Shown one piece after another: positions 1 through 11,790 of a DNA stretch of 64,000 nt. Origin of the DNA: Asterella californica (Eukaryota; Streptophyta; Marchantiopsida; Marchantiales; Aytoniaceae); the NCBI GenBank assembly GCA_036924285.1, contig JAYKYS010000001.1:13541501-13605500 (forward strand), written 5' to 3'. The notes under the pieces were generated by a model. It did no database searches and was not told the DNA's origin. It saw only the letters and a program-made list of their open reading frames with translations. Position 1 is the stretch's first letter, and every line of letters begins with the position of its first letter. A program made the translations under genes and the position numbers.

Positions 1-1
1 A

Positions 2-3000
2 GTTTCAGATGCCAAAGAGCGGCGCAAAGTACAGCTTGTGGAAGATACGTCTGCAGGAAAGAGTATGTCGTCTGGACTATCATCTAAGTCCACGCTTTCG
101 AAGAATTCCAGGCCTCTTTCTACGGACGACATCTACAGAGCGAAAAAGCTGCAACGGCTCCTGCAGGAACCCATAACGAAGTCAAGAAAGAAAACTGCAG
201 CCCCTCCAGACCAGCAACCAGCGGCCCAGAAAGATTTGCTCCCTTCGCAGCAGCCAGATGTCCCGCAGGGTTTACATGAAAAGACTACGCTGATAGAACA
301 GTCATCTTTGCACCGGCAAACTGTTCCATTTACGTCAACTACGGAAAGGAGCGACTTCTCTAAGTGGACATCTTTTGCTAGTAGACCTCAGCAGGAAGTT
401 TATCAGCCTTCGATCACACCGACGTCCTCACCTGATAGAGGTCCGAGGATTATTACTCCAACTTCATCACCCGATCGTCCGGAACTGATTATCACTCCCA
501 GTTCAACACCAGATCGCCCTCAGGACGTTGTGAAACCCGCCTCACCACAGGGTCTGTCGGAGATTGTTATTAAGCCACCATCTCCCGAAGACAGACAGGA
601 GAGAGTGGCTCTATCCACATCTGATTCTTCGCAGGAGCTTTTACAAACAGCAACAGTTGTAGATACTTCTACCCTAAATTCTTACAAACTGAATCCGTCT
701 CTAACGTCGGGATTGATTGCAGATGGTTCTCAAGTAATCTCCCCCTACAGCTCTAACCTAGGGCTGATTGAGTCTGTGACGCGCTCAGAACTGCCTCAGC
801 CAACGGAGGTGCTGGGACCTGATCTGTCGTCTGTTTGTGAAGAACCTATTGCTCTTTCAGTTCTTCCTGCTGGAAGTGAAGTAGTAATACCTGCAGAAAC
901 CATGCGCAGGGATAACTTAATATCTGCTGCCCCGGCAAGCACACAGCCTGCAGCTGTAGAGCTCAACCAACTTTCTGGCCCAGTCCGGAAACGCCATTTC
1001 TCGCAGGTCGAGCCGCACCGCCAGGCAGGGGTAGCACTGAGATACTCTATACCTTCTCCAACTCCTCCAGAGGAAATTGAGATAACAGAGGCAAAACAGA
1101 TCGTTGAGAGCTCATATCCGGATATTCCATCTGAAGAACTTCCGATGGTCGACTACTATGCTTCCCTGAGGGCTAATATGATCCGTTGGAGGATTCCACT
1201 AGGTATAATTTCCCTTAACGTCTTTCCAGTCTTTAGCTTGCCATCAGGTACTGCTGCCACTCAGATTTTACTTTGTTTACAGTTTCTGCTGTCATGGTGA
1301 TCTCAGCTGTATGTTGTATTGCAGTATACCATCTGGATCCTCAGTGGAATGTAGCTGCTGGAGAGGACAGCAAAGAGAAGGAAATGCAGTCTGCAAGAGT
1401 GAAGCGGGAAGAGGAGGCGTATTATCCGGATGCGAGTTGCATACCAAGTGACCCGAAAGACCCATGGGAAGAAGAGCCAAACTATGACGATAGTCTTACA
1501 TTTGAGATTTATCTAGATAACAGTCAACGAAAGTCGGCGCCTGGGATCCAGATTTTAACAGACCATACCAGTTCCCCTGACATGGTGCCGTCTGGAATCG
1601 GCTCGAACAGTTTTATGGCCGAGGCTTCAGACAGGATGTTTAGTGGTTATACTACTGCAGATCCATCTGGTAATATGTCCAGGAAGGGACCGAGTGTCAG
1701 TGGACTGGACTTGTTACTGCAGCAACTGTCTTCAAGTGGTGGAGTAGCGCATGATCCAGCTCTTCTTTCTCTTCTTCTACAGAACCCAGATCTGGTCAAT
1801 CAGCTCACCTCTGGTCAGGGCTATGCTCAAGGTGTAATGACCAATCAGAATGTTGGTGCCCCACCTGTGGACCAACTGAAACAGCCGAGCAACACTGGGA
1901 ACCCTGGGGCCGGGTTAAGAGGTCAAACAGGAGATATAGGTCTCGACAGATTTGGAGCATCAAACATTCCAGTCTTGATGGTACATCCTCCACAACCTGC
2001 GCGGGGAGCTCCATCTGTCACTCAGGTGGTGGGTAACATGTGGATTATTCTTTGCTGTTATTCTTCGAGCTTGTATTTGATTAGTTTCTGCTTAAGTAAT
2101 GCTTGGTGTAATGTATGTAGGTCAGTGTCACTCTACAGGTTACAGAACAGGTTTCTTGCACACAATCTTTGTGGTTTTCTTTAAGCTTACTATGATAATT
2201 GTACCGTGAGTCTGTTCCCTACTTTCTCTTCGAGTTCACTTGGATACTTGAAAGTCTTTATTCGTCAATGTTACTGGCTGTTTGTTAGGTCGAAGGGAGA
2301 GTAACCTGTAGCTGGAGTGTGTGACGCACGTGTAGTAAATGAGACGCAATTAATCCATCTGGAAGTTCCCTTGCTAGATAACTCAGTAACCCATCCAAAC
2401 TAAAAAATGTGAACATGTGAACCTGGAGTGTTGTTTTGCACAGCCAATAGCCTGTGAGTAAATGGAATTGTAGTTGTGGGTGTGTTTTTGGTTGCTTGAC
2501 CGCTAAAAGCAAAGAACTAGAGCAGGTCTTGAACCTTAGAATTCCCTTCTTATCAGCAAACGCAGCACCCAGATTAAGTTTCCAGTTCCAGCTGAGTAAC
2601 ATTTCACATATGCGAAGGTCACTGATCGTAAAGGGTTCCTGTATGCTGTTTGTACACCGTATAGTCATAACCTAGTCTAGAGACGAATCTCCCTGCAAGT
2701 AGAAGTCAGTAGGGGCCATTCAAATTCGCTTTGTATCTTTAAGTGGCCACCTGGAAACGTGGATCTTTTTACCAATTCGTTCAGTTAGGTGTAGTGCATG
2801 ATCAAAGAGTGTGAGGACGTTTGTGACCAACGCATGTTGTTTTCCGCGTTCTTGGTGTGTGCAGCCAACTGAAACGATGCGAGTTGAAGATTCAGCATTG
2901 AAGCATCCACACAGTGGTGGAATGGGACACCAACAGAACCCAGGATTTGTTCCGCAGGCTGGTGTTGACAACCGATATTCAGCACCACCACAGATGCAGC

Positions 3001-3851
3001 CCCCGGTGGGCAGCACCTCTGGTTGGGAGCAAGCTCGGATGGCTCCTCCGCTGCCACCACTGCCACCGCCACCACCGCTGCCTCCAATGCCGAGTGGAGG
3101 TAATCAAGTACTACAGCAGTCAGTGCAGTCTCAAGCGAACAAAGTGACCAACTGGCCTGAGGCTTGGAATAGTGTCGGGGCGGCTGTTGGTAGGCCACCT
3201 GTGAATACTGCACAAAGTCATACTGGTCAAGAGCAGTTGCATATGAGACCGCAGACTATAATGACCCCTAATGTGCGACCACCGAATTATGGTGGAATGG
3301 TCGGGTTGCCACAAGTGGAAGTAAACACTGTGGTTACTCAACAGGAAATGCATAATGCTGGTCAGAGGCAATGGACGAATGGGTCTCATCTTGTCATTGC
3401 TCCTTCTGCTAATGATAATGCAATGATACAAGTTGGTCAGGATTCAGGTGTCGGCAGGAACAGTAGATGGCCCAGGCCCCCTGGTCCTCCAGGCCCTCCA
3501 CCTCCTGACCCTCAACTGAGACCTGTAGGTAGAGAATACCCGGACTTCCAGAGTTCTAGACAGGCCAATGTTGCAGATAATCTGAGCGTTTGGGTGCCAA
3601 ATGATCGAGGAAGACCAGGTCCACCTCCCTTTCAAGGTGCCTATAGACCTCCGCCTCCGCCACCACCTCCGCCGTATCCTGCCCCACAACAATGGCATCA
3701 AACTCCAGAGCGGAATGTAAGGCCAGGACCGGCCAGTGCCGTTCCTCCCTTCCCGCTGGGGAGAGATTTGAGACCTCAGCAGCCTCAACCATCCCAACCA
3801 TGGCATCCGAACATGGGACATCCTAGACCCATGTGGAGAGGACCGCAGTGA
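2..3851 (+). CDS. LD: LUMINIDEPENDENS-like nuclear regulator, C-terminal part (5' end outside window)
   Basis: The reading frame is open to the window edge, so the gene starts upstream. Exons: 2-1202, 1325 to about 2025, 2865-3851 (stop TGA). The donor at 1203 and acceptor at 1324 join frames perfectly. The second donor is 2026 or 2029; either keeps frame, adding or omitting one Val. About 962 residues are visible. Seen: an N-proximal stretch STDDIYRAKKLQRLLQE; Ser-Pro-Asp-Arg repeats; a conserved core across intron 1 (IRWRIP, then LDPQW, then GEDSKEKEMQ); a segment LLLQQL / ALLSLLLQNPDLVNQLTSGQ; and a long Pro-rich C-terminus with three polyproline runs. The core and the LLLQNPDLVNQLTSGQ block match my recollection of plant LUMINIDEPENDENS proteins. 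In Arabidopsis, LD acts in the autonomous flowering pathway, with histone-modifying partners and a PP1-containing transcription-termination module. The family homeodomain is N-terminal and would lie outside the window. Identification rests on recalled motifs, not a search. An unrelated Pro-rich nuclear protein is the main alternative. Confidence 0.72.
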
Positions 3852-5540
3852 AAGGTCCCCCACTCATGTCCTTGAACTCATGGCTACCGTAGTGGCTTTT
3901 TTAATTCTTGTGTATGCCCTTAAAACAGGTTGTAGATCTTGTCAGAAGATGAAGGCGGGCATTTGTAGGACAGTAACTGGTCTTAGCGGCTTTTGTATCA
4001 CATAAGCACACTCGCTAGTAAGTCGGAATTTTTGCCAATTGAAACACTTGTTAGTTTGCGGTTGATTAGATTACATCATGATGATGGCACAGCTCGACTA
4101 CAATGAAATACAAGGTGGTCCAGTAGAAGAGCTAAAATATTGGGACCTTGTCTGCGAATATAGCCTCATGCACCCACCGTTACTCCACTGGGCTATTATT
4201 TGGAAGTGTGTAAGCCATAAATGTCGCTCAACGCTCTGTCTAGACCCACCTCGATGTCCATTCAGTAACTAGATTCGAAGCCTAACTTAGCAGACCATTT
4301 CAAAGCCCAATCGTGGCAGACTTATTGTAAAATGGTGCATTTTGATTTACCGGTTATATGGTTGGAAGCAAAGCAAATCATGAGTGTTCAGGAACTGAAC
4401 TCACCTGTTGACACCGACATGCTCTATTGTCACCTGTGTCCATGGAACTGTTGTATGTTGGGATTTACATGGTTAGATGTACATTTCATTTGATTACTTT
4501 TAGAAGCACGCTTGAAGATTTTCACTTGCAGGTCTGATTGCAGGTCAATCAGTTGGGAGTTGCACTGCTGAGTTCTGTAGTGCAAGTAACAAAATATCAT
4601 GTGAATGCATCCAGTTGGAAGTATACTTGAGCGTGTGAGGTTTCACTCGAGCACAGTTGTGTAGAGGAAAATCTGTTCTTGACAGGATTCCATTCTCGTC
4701 CATCCGCGATGGAAGGAAGTTGTTTGGTAGAAGTATGATTCTCCGTCGAATTCTTCGTAGTGCATCTGTGTCACACAACATCACAGCACAAGTGTTGATC
4801 AACTAATCTGGGCTGACGAGAGGCATTCGGAAGTGCCTTCTGTATATCATCGTAACTCTCAGTATTTGGTCACAATCACTGCACAAGTGCAGGCCCAGCT
4901 ATTACGGTTGATGTTCTCTCTTGCACGGGTGATAGGAGATTGTGGCTAAAAGCGTAAACAAAGCGGAGGAGATTCTCATGTGTGTGTTCCCATCTTGCAA
5001 AGTATGGCGAGTGAGAAGATCAAGAGCTTGCTGTTGTCCGCAGAAAAGCATTACCAGCGAAATCCTCATGAGCCTCTCCAAAATGTTACAAAGCGCGACA
5101 CTGATGGAACCGACGCGAAGCCGAAGTTAGAAGGTACGTCATCAGTGCCTCCGTGGGCATAAAACATGTGGGAGGTTTTAGCGTGTTCCCACCTTACGAA
5201 CGGCATCGAACACTGTTTACATAGCCCCTAAAGTAATTGCGCTGTAATCACCGGAAGCGGCTTACGCTTACCCCTCATGGGGGACAACCCTGCAGAACTT
5301 AGGTCTTTTTAACACCCTTTGACTTGGTGGGTACATCTTGACCACACCGCATGGCAGTTTTTTAGGTCGCAGATCTTACATCGAGTTCCAGTTAGGAGTT
5401 AAAGTCTACATGGATGTCAACATGAGGATGAGCAGTTTAATAAAGTTAAAAGTTAAATTTGTCCGCTTTATCCCTTCAAGGGGCATCGGACTGTACTTTT
5501 TAGGTAACCACAGCGTACTCGGACCAGATTGCACTTACAG
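3852..5540. other. 3' flank of the LD-like gene, probable 3' UTR then intergenic
   Basis: Only short open frames occur here and none resembles a known protein. The composition is more GC-balanced than the transposon regions further right, which suits a gene flank. A possible coding exon at 5004-5134 is described under findings. No clear polyadenylation signal was identified. Confidence 0.4.
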
Positions 5541-5544
5541 CACA

Positions 5545-5645
5545 TATAGCGACTTCTTGCACCTCCAACCGAGAGCAGCGGGTTTGAACCCCAGACTTTT
5601 AGCTTAGTGGTCTGAGACCCAACCAACTCAGCTACCGAACGAACG
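5545..5645 (-). repeat. tRNA-derived element (SINE head or tRNA pseudogene)
   Basis: On the minus strand the sequence has a pol III box A (TAGCTGAGTTGG, complement at about 5623-5634) and a box B (GGTTCAAACCC, complement at about 5580-5590) at tRNA-like spacing. A 5-bp CTGAG/CTCAG stem sits where a D-arm would be. CAGAC/GTCTG forms an anticodon-like stem, but it encloses 13 nt instead of 7. The T-arm pairs only partly and no matching acceptor stem is visible. It is therefore not a canonical functional tRNA. A tRNA-derived SINE head or a decayed tRNA gene fits best. Confidence 0.55.
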
Positions 5646-5649
5646 GGAG

Positions 5650-6840
5650 AACTTTAGAATTCACGAACATGGGCGTGAATATTGCGAAAGAGAGATGCAC
5701 AAGTGCCGTGAGTGAGGAGAGGTGCTCGTGACTGGCGTGAGTAGTAGACTCGTGACTGAAACCATGAAATTCTTTCATGGAAATGTTACAGCAGAACGAA
5801 ATTGATAATTTTCTTGAGCATATTGTCGATCAGCTTTACTTCTCGAGCTGCGATTTAATAGTGAGTTTTACTAGTGAGTTTTACTAGTGAGTTTTACTGC
5901 TCAAGGTAACCATCGACTTGAGGATGTACTGGCCGCGTTTGATCGATAGAGAGCACACATGGATCAAATTCCGGATCATGAGCACGATGTGAATGGGAGG
6001 ACGTTGGAGCAGGTGCGAGAAGCGGCAGGACGTCTAAAACTAGACGAGGAGTTTCAATGCTTTGCAGAATTCGACTGATCATTCGAATGCTGGTCTTTTT
6101 TAAACAGCCAGGCATTTCAGAGGACAACGTCTTTTTCGTCATGTAGAGTTCGTGTTTGTAGGTATGGTTCAAAAATGAGAGCATGCAAGAGAGGGTCAGA
6201 ACTCTGTTTAGATGCAAGCACGCCTCAACTCCCAACCGAGGAATCATTGTACCAGTCTCAAAATTTTTTGATTTCATTCAAAGACGTAACTCTTGCCGTG
6301 TTATTGCACCCTCAAATGTATCCGAAGAGACGAAAAGGAACAGACTATATGTCAGAAGCGTAAACGGTTGAGCAGGCGAGAGAATGCGGTACCTCACTAC
6401 AGGTGAGGTAGGGTATCGTGATGGTAGTGGATCACCTTCGTCCGGTGTGGTCACAGATTGTTGTCTGTGGCGAATTAGAGCCCAGCAGAGAAAGCATTAC
6501 GGGCAAATTAAAATCACTATCTGCGATCTGCTATACTTTTGTCTCAGCCATCTCGCATGTTGGCATGCGTTAGCTTTGAACTCTATGTTTCTTGACACAG
6601 TTCTAAGTAACCAGGTTGTAGTAGACCATAATGTTCGAGTGCGGAGTCTTCAGGAAGAAATCCGTAACAATTACCAGAATGTACACAATGTACATTTTAT
6701 ATGCTCGTTGGTGGGGTGAGAGCGCACACGAGGGTGGATGCACGAGGAGCAAGGTGTCTCATTCCACTACATACCTGCACTATGCAGGCGTATTTCTGTG
6801 GTGGATCGCATGATCATTGTGGATTGATAAACTGAGACAA
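5650..6840. other. Intergenic, no recognised gene
   Basis: I see no recognisable coding or RNA feature. There is a short local triplication of 'gtgagttttacta' near 5861-5900. The open frames are short and resemble nothing I know. Confidence 0.35.
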
Positions 6841-6844
6841 TAGC

Positions 6845-7260
6845 CTTCAAACTTTTTGTTGATCTTTCATCGCATCCGATGCTTGCAAGTTTATACTTCC
6901 GTTCTGCCAAAAGAACATTGCTACTGATGCGCACCACAACAACAATAGGAAGTTCTCATGTCAAATTCTAATGGCGTCCGTGCTTGATGGAGGTAATAAA
7001 TCTATCCTTTTAACTTATGCAGTGATCCCAATCAAGAATTACAATACTTGGAGATAATTTTGTGGAGTGGGATGCACTCAGAGACTGTTATAATATCAGA
7101 TCGATAGAAGCGGTTGGAAGTTATCATTGCCGAAATATTTCCAAACATAGTTCATGGACATTGTACTTATCATCTGCAACTGAACGTGAGAAGTCATTTT
7201 GAGAAGCACACAAAGAGATTGTTCAAAGAGTTGATATATATGAGCAGTATTGTACAGTTG
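6845..7260 (+). pseudogene. MULE (Mutator-like) transposase fragment, broken
   Basis: Translating the plus strand across frames gives the ordered signature of a MuDR-type DDE transposase. A TDAHH...KFSCQILMAS-LDGGNK segment corresponds to the first catalytic Asp and the following LDGN-type motif. It is followed by LLTYAVIPIKNYNTW, then IISDR-stop-K, then IFPNIVHGHCTYHLQLN, which matches the family C-x2-H/HL-x2-N block. An in-frame stop (TAG at about 7104) interrupts SDRQK-like sequence. A frame change is needed between the TW and ISDR segments. There is no full-length frame, and no terminal inverted repeats were found. It is a dead fragment. Confidence 0.7.
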
Positions 7261-7351
7261 AGTGTTCTATTGCTACCGTTTCGTGTTTGACTATTCATGT
7301 TGTTGGCTTCATGTTGTTGGCTTTTTACCCGATCTACTCTGTGCCTACGTT

Positions 7352-7556
7352 TTAATAGTACAATGATCTGATTATGTCATTCAGATGTATAAAGTTATAG
7401 TGAAATGACCCGACGAGTCATTCAGAAAGTTCGTGTTATAGTGGAATGACCAAAACGAGTCATTCTGAAGGCTGATTTTATAGTGGAATGACCTGATCGT
7501 GTCATTCAGATGTCTGTTGTTATAGTAGAATGATCGAAACGTGTCATTCGAGCATA
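7352..7556. repeat. Minisatellite, about five 41-43 bp units with internal palindrome
   Basis: Units begin near 7352, 7395, 7436, 7478 and 7520. Each contains 'ttatagtggaatgac' followed by about 8 nt and 'gtcattc', so every unit holds an inverted repeat AATGAC...GTCATT. The 64-codon minus-strand open frame here (7381-7575) simply results from a near-multiple-of-three period (14 codons) and is not treated as a gene. Confidence 0.85.
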
Positions 7557-7559
7557 GAG

Positions 7560-10500
7560 ATCTGAAACTACTCAACTTCCAATTGTTGAGAAATGGTTCT
7601 TTCTAGATCCGTTCTTATCTATGAGATGAGACCAGAGTGAAATGATTGATTCTTGGATAGACAAAGATATTTCTGCATGGACCAGAAGCTATTTTTTGTT
7701 GAGTGATGGTTCTTTTCTACTTTTTCCTCAGCTGCGAAACGAGGATTAAACTGTTATGGTTTATATTCGTTTGTGGTACAAGATGTGTACGAAGAGCCCT
7801 GAGGGACAAAACTATTGTTCTTATAACTCGTTAATAGGAGTTTTTGCAAGCCATAAATTGCATACTTGTAGTATCATGAGATTCTTGAAAACGTTGCATC
7901 ATATAGTCGTACCATATAGTCGTGCCTCTTCTTGTCCTACAGACAATTATCTGCTTAATATCAATTCTATGTTGGTAAAATATCAGTTCCATGTCAAACC
8001 TTTTGAATCTAGGACTATGTTCTTTGTCTAAGCCATTACCTATCTTGCTGCATAACTTCGGCTGTATATTATCATGAACTCACGTCTCAAAAAACGGAAT
8101 AACAAGCTCCTTTGATAATTTTCAATGTCCGATGTACACAAACCTCGACGTCTCAAGTTAAAGATACACCTTCAATATTTACTACAATTCAGAATCGTAA
8201 TCATCTACTTTACGTTGTCAAGAAACTGCTAGCTACGCTCCTTCTCGTGCGCTGAGCACTGAGTGTTGTAAGTATTTTCCAGCATCAAAAACATCACCAA
8301 GCCAAACCATTATTAGGAAAGCTACATGAGCCGTCCTAATGGTAAATATTCTGGTCCTTGTCCTTGTGTATAAAGACTTCGCAATTCAGTAATAAGAATA
8401 CTTTTGGTGTGTACATTATGACTTGCGCTGCACCTTATGAGTGTTGTCAAGTAGATTCAGATTCGTCATTTGGTTCTATATAATCTCTTCAATGCAGATT
8501 TGCATTTTGGTATACTAAAATAGAACTCATGGTCCTTAAAGATTCAAGAAGGACTAGGGTGTTATGATCCTAACAGAGGCCGGATATCTAACTAGATTGG
8601 GAAGAGAAAAGTAAATGAATATTTTTCTGCAGATAAGAACTTGATCCTATGATCTCATCTTTCTTGCAGAAAAACTAATCTCTCTAGTACGAAAGATGTT
8701 TATGCTGATTATCAAAAAATGGAACTAAGGTTACGTCATAACTATTCTCAAATCTCATAATAATTTTATGAAAGAATTAAATTGTTATCTATAAATCTTA
8801 GTCAGATTACGGATGTTGTGTCATGCAAAATGTTACAGACTAAATCATAAAATGACAACTTGAAGTAACTAAGAATATTCCTAATTCTTCAGTATCCAAC
8901 TCTAAATTATGATTAACAAGATAGAGCACAAAATGCTCAGGGTACAGTCATATAGTAATATTTCACTTAAGCTGAAATAGAGACAATAAATCCACTCTCA
9001 GAACACGTTGACATATTTTCATGGTGAAGATTTCTTTAGGCTCCGGCTGCCCTCTTAGATAAACTAAACCCTAAGAACAATCGAATTATCTCTTGGACAA
9101 ATACGTCTATACTTTTCTATAGTTGTAGTTGAACGAGACACTACAGTCCTAGGTTGAATTGGTTTTCATTGAGAAAGTAGCTATCGATTTCATGGCATGC
9201 TTGAAATCGATTTCACTGCATGCTAGCATATAAACCTCTTCAGGGTTACAAATGATTACTCTCACAACTAACATGAATTTATTTTTCTTATGCGTAGCAA
9301 ATGGAATCCGTGGTCACCTCGGATAGCATCGAACATCTTGAACGGTATTTACAATAGAGCTTTTCGTCGCATAAAACCTCTTTGATTTATAAGTGCATGT
9401 CATGTCATATCATGAATCGGCTTCTACTTGAAAGATCAAATCAAGAGTGTGTACTATCATCGAAGATACGTGTATTTGATCAACTTTTTGAATCTCTATT
9501 CTCACTACATCAAGTGATAGTAGCTCGTTGTAAGCTCTCATGGCACATCATTTGCTTTGTTTAGACGTTTCTCCAACTTCATAATGTTATGGAGTTGGAA
9601 AGAAAGAAGACTCAAGCTCAACTTTAGCTTGTTGATGTTGACTCGATAATTAGCGATCACTAGTATTATATTACGGGTGCAAGGGACCTGCTTGCTCAAA
9701 ACTTGAAGGAACACATGTAAGAAATATCTTATTTAAGAGGACAATTTAAGAGGTAGCTTGTGTTAATGATCTATAGGTGGACATTTTGGAGGACTATGAG
9801 ATCCAACATATGTGCACAACGTGTCAGTGAATTTAAATTCATGCATACTACACAAAAGTTCAAGAAAAGAAGGTTTGGATTGAAAGATTTGGGTGGAATT
9901 GAGACGTAATGAGAGAAAAAACGAGCATTTCAGTTTCTACAAGCGATAGTTGGACTAGTCAGGTTGTTACGGAATCCAAACATGCTGTCTTTGAAACCAT
10001 CGAGTTCTTTAAAAAAAATGAACACAATACAAAGTTTCATTGTGCAATTTGAGATACTGACTTGGAGGGAGACGCTTTCGTCAAAAAAATTTCACATACG
10101 ACCTAAAGGTACTTTGTTCTTGTGATCAATGAGTAAACTCTTCGTTCTTGATGTCATCGAGATCAAGAAGTCTTCATCTTCACATAGGAGAAGATTATAC
10201 GTTAATTGGATTGATGTGTTGGATGTGACAAGCAAAGTAGAATCTTAGGGGTCAATTTATGCCAATTTTTTACTTCCTATGACTAAATTTTGTGAAAAAA
10301 ACTCCAAGTTGCTTGTATGAGGTGTTATTGGGAACATGACGGTGAGATCTATCCATGGCTTTTCATTCCTTTTGCCACATTTGGCTTGAAGGGTTAAAGA
10401 GAGCTCTACAAGAGTAGGTGGATCTCATATCACGCAGTCCGGTCTACTCATGTGCGTGGCTTTGAGTCGCATGGATGAGGTTTTAAGGACTTGTTCATAT

Positions 10501-11260
10501 GCGATCAAAACTTTGAGATATTTTGGCTGCTAAGAGTCGGATCTGAAGGTTTTTGGAGCCAACAAAATCAAGAAGGAAGATCCTATCCAATTTGAAGTCT
10601 GTTAGGTGCAAGGAAGAAGTTCTCATATAAACCTTTCTGGTACCTTCATTACAATTTGAGCATTTTCAACTCGTTTAAGTTCTAGTTGGTTGTAACTTGT
10701 TTTTGATACAAGCATGTACGTGGGTGGGTTATGGATCATGTTTTGTGTTGTCAAACATTATCTTGAATCGTTTTGCTAGCTTTAAGGGTGCTTGTCTTAT
10801 CGAAGTTACGTTTTGATAATTCTTGTTCTAGGTTTAGGTTCAGAGATTTGATTAAGGACTCGGGTGCAGAGTACATACTATGTTGGTCTGTACGATTTCA
10901 TGTTTATAGCGAGAACATAGAACTATACAGAAAGCAAAATTTGATATATCTAGCGTACGACCTCTCATGATTATCTCTTTTTTTCTTTCTCTCCTTGTTT
11001 CACATATGATATTTCCATTGCTCAAAACCCCATGTTTCCTAGACAACCTTGACATAAAATACGATACGATGACATTTAATTAAGACCAAAGTTAGTTGAA
11101 GTGCAGAGTGCATTACGTCGTAAGATCACTCGTCAAGAAACAATAAAGACATGGTGCAAGATCTGTTATGAACTCTCTATATCATACTACTGTTTTTCGG
11201 AAATAAAAAAGCTGCAATTACAAAAATACTGTTATAAATCAAGAATATTTTATGATAATT
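7560..11260. other. AT-rich intergenic DNA, probably a decayed retroelement
   Basis: No intact gene is visible. Around 9640-9720 the plus strand reads DSIISDH-stop-YYITGARDLLAQ, which weakly recalls a copia-type retropepsin region (D-S-G-A...TG-RDLL). The surrounding frames are full of stops. This is suggestive only. Confidence 0.3.
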
Positions 11261-11457
11261 AAGACTGTCACACCACAAATATCTCATTATTTGTGTATGT
11301 GCTTATATAAATTTCATTAAGTATGACTATCTTATAGGTTACTCTGGTTCGAAGATCTAAATCTAGAGTGATCAAAAGTAGTCATAACTAGCTGAGATAG
11401 TTATAACTAAGTTGAGGAAACTATTAGAGGTTCCACTATGACACTATGTGACAAGTG

Positions 11458-11615
11458 TGGAGCTCTAAATATGCTTCTCAAAAGTATGTAACTTTGTTGA
11501 CCATCGCTGATTGGATGCATGATGGAAAGTCATGCACAAAGATCTAAAGATGCTCCTCAAAAGACGTATTAGTTTGTTGTCGTCTTTCGATTGGATAGCG
11601 TGGAAAGTTAACACT
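11458..11615 (+). repeat. Imperfect 83-bp tandem duplication in the LTR U3
   Basis: The segment 'gctctaaatatgcttctc' (about 11461) and the segment 'gatctaaagatgctcctc' (about 11543) begin two related units. Both continue through 'aaaag..gta', 'tttgttg' and 'gattggat' blocks. Duplicated U3 segments upstream of a TATA box often act as enhancer repeats. That role is inferred. Confidence 0.5.
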
Positions 11616-11783
11616 TTACAAAAGGTAAAGTAGGAGAATCTCTTACTTTAGTAAAGGAGAACAAGTAATGTGTGTGCTATTCTTAAAGTCTTAGTAGCCT
11701 TTAGAGGTTTAACTATTTGGGATATGCACTTACCATGAGGTAACGTAACTTAGTGAAAGTTATCATGGTAAGAAGTTGTAGAG

Positions 11784-11790
11784 TATATAA
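11784..11790 (+). promoter_or_regulatory. TATA box of the LTR promoter
   Basis: A TATATAA heptamer lies about 280 bp before the proposed LTR end, in plus orientation. This is the expected place for the retrotransposon's own promoter. Confidence 0.45.

Noticed and set aside
7352..7556. CRISPR-like array of palindromic repeats
   Set aside because: Plant nuclear DNA, no unique spacers and no cas genes. It is a minisatellite.
7381..7575. Repeat-coded 64-codon protein on the minus strand
   Set aside because: The frame is a by-product of the 42-bp minisatellite period.
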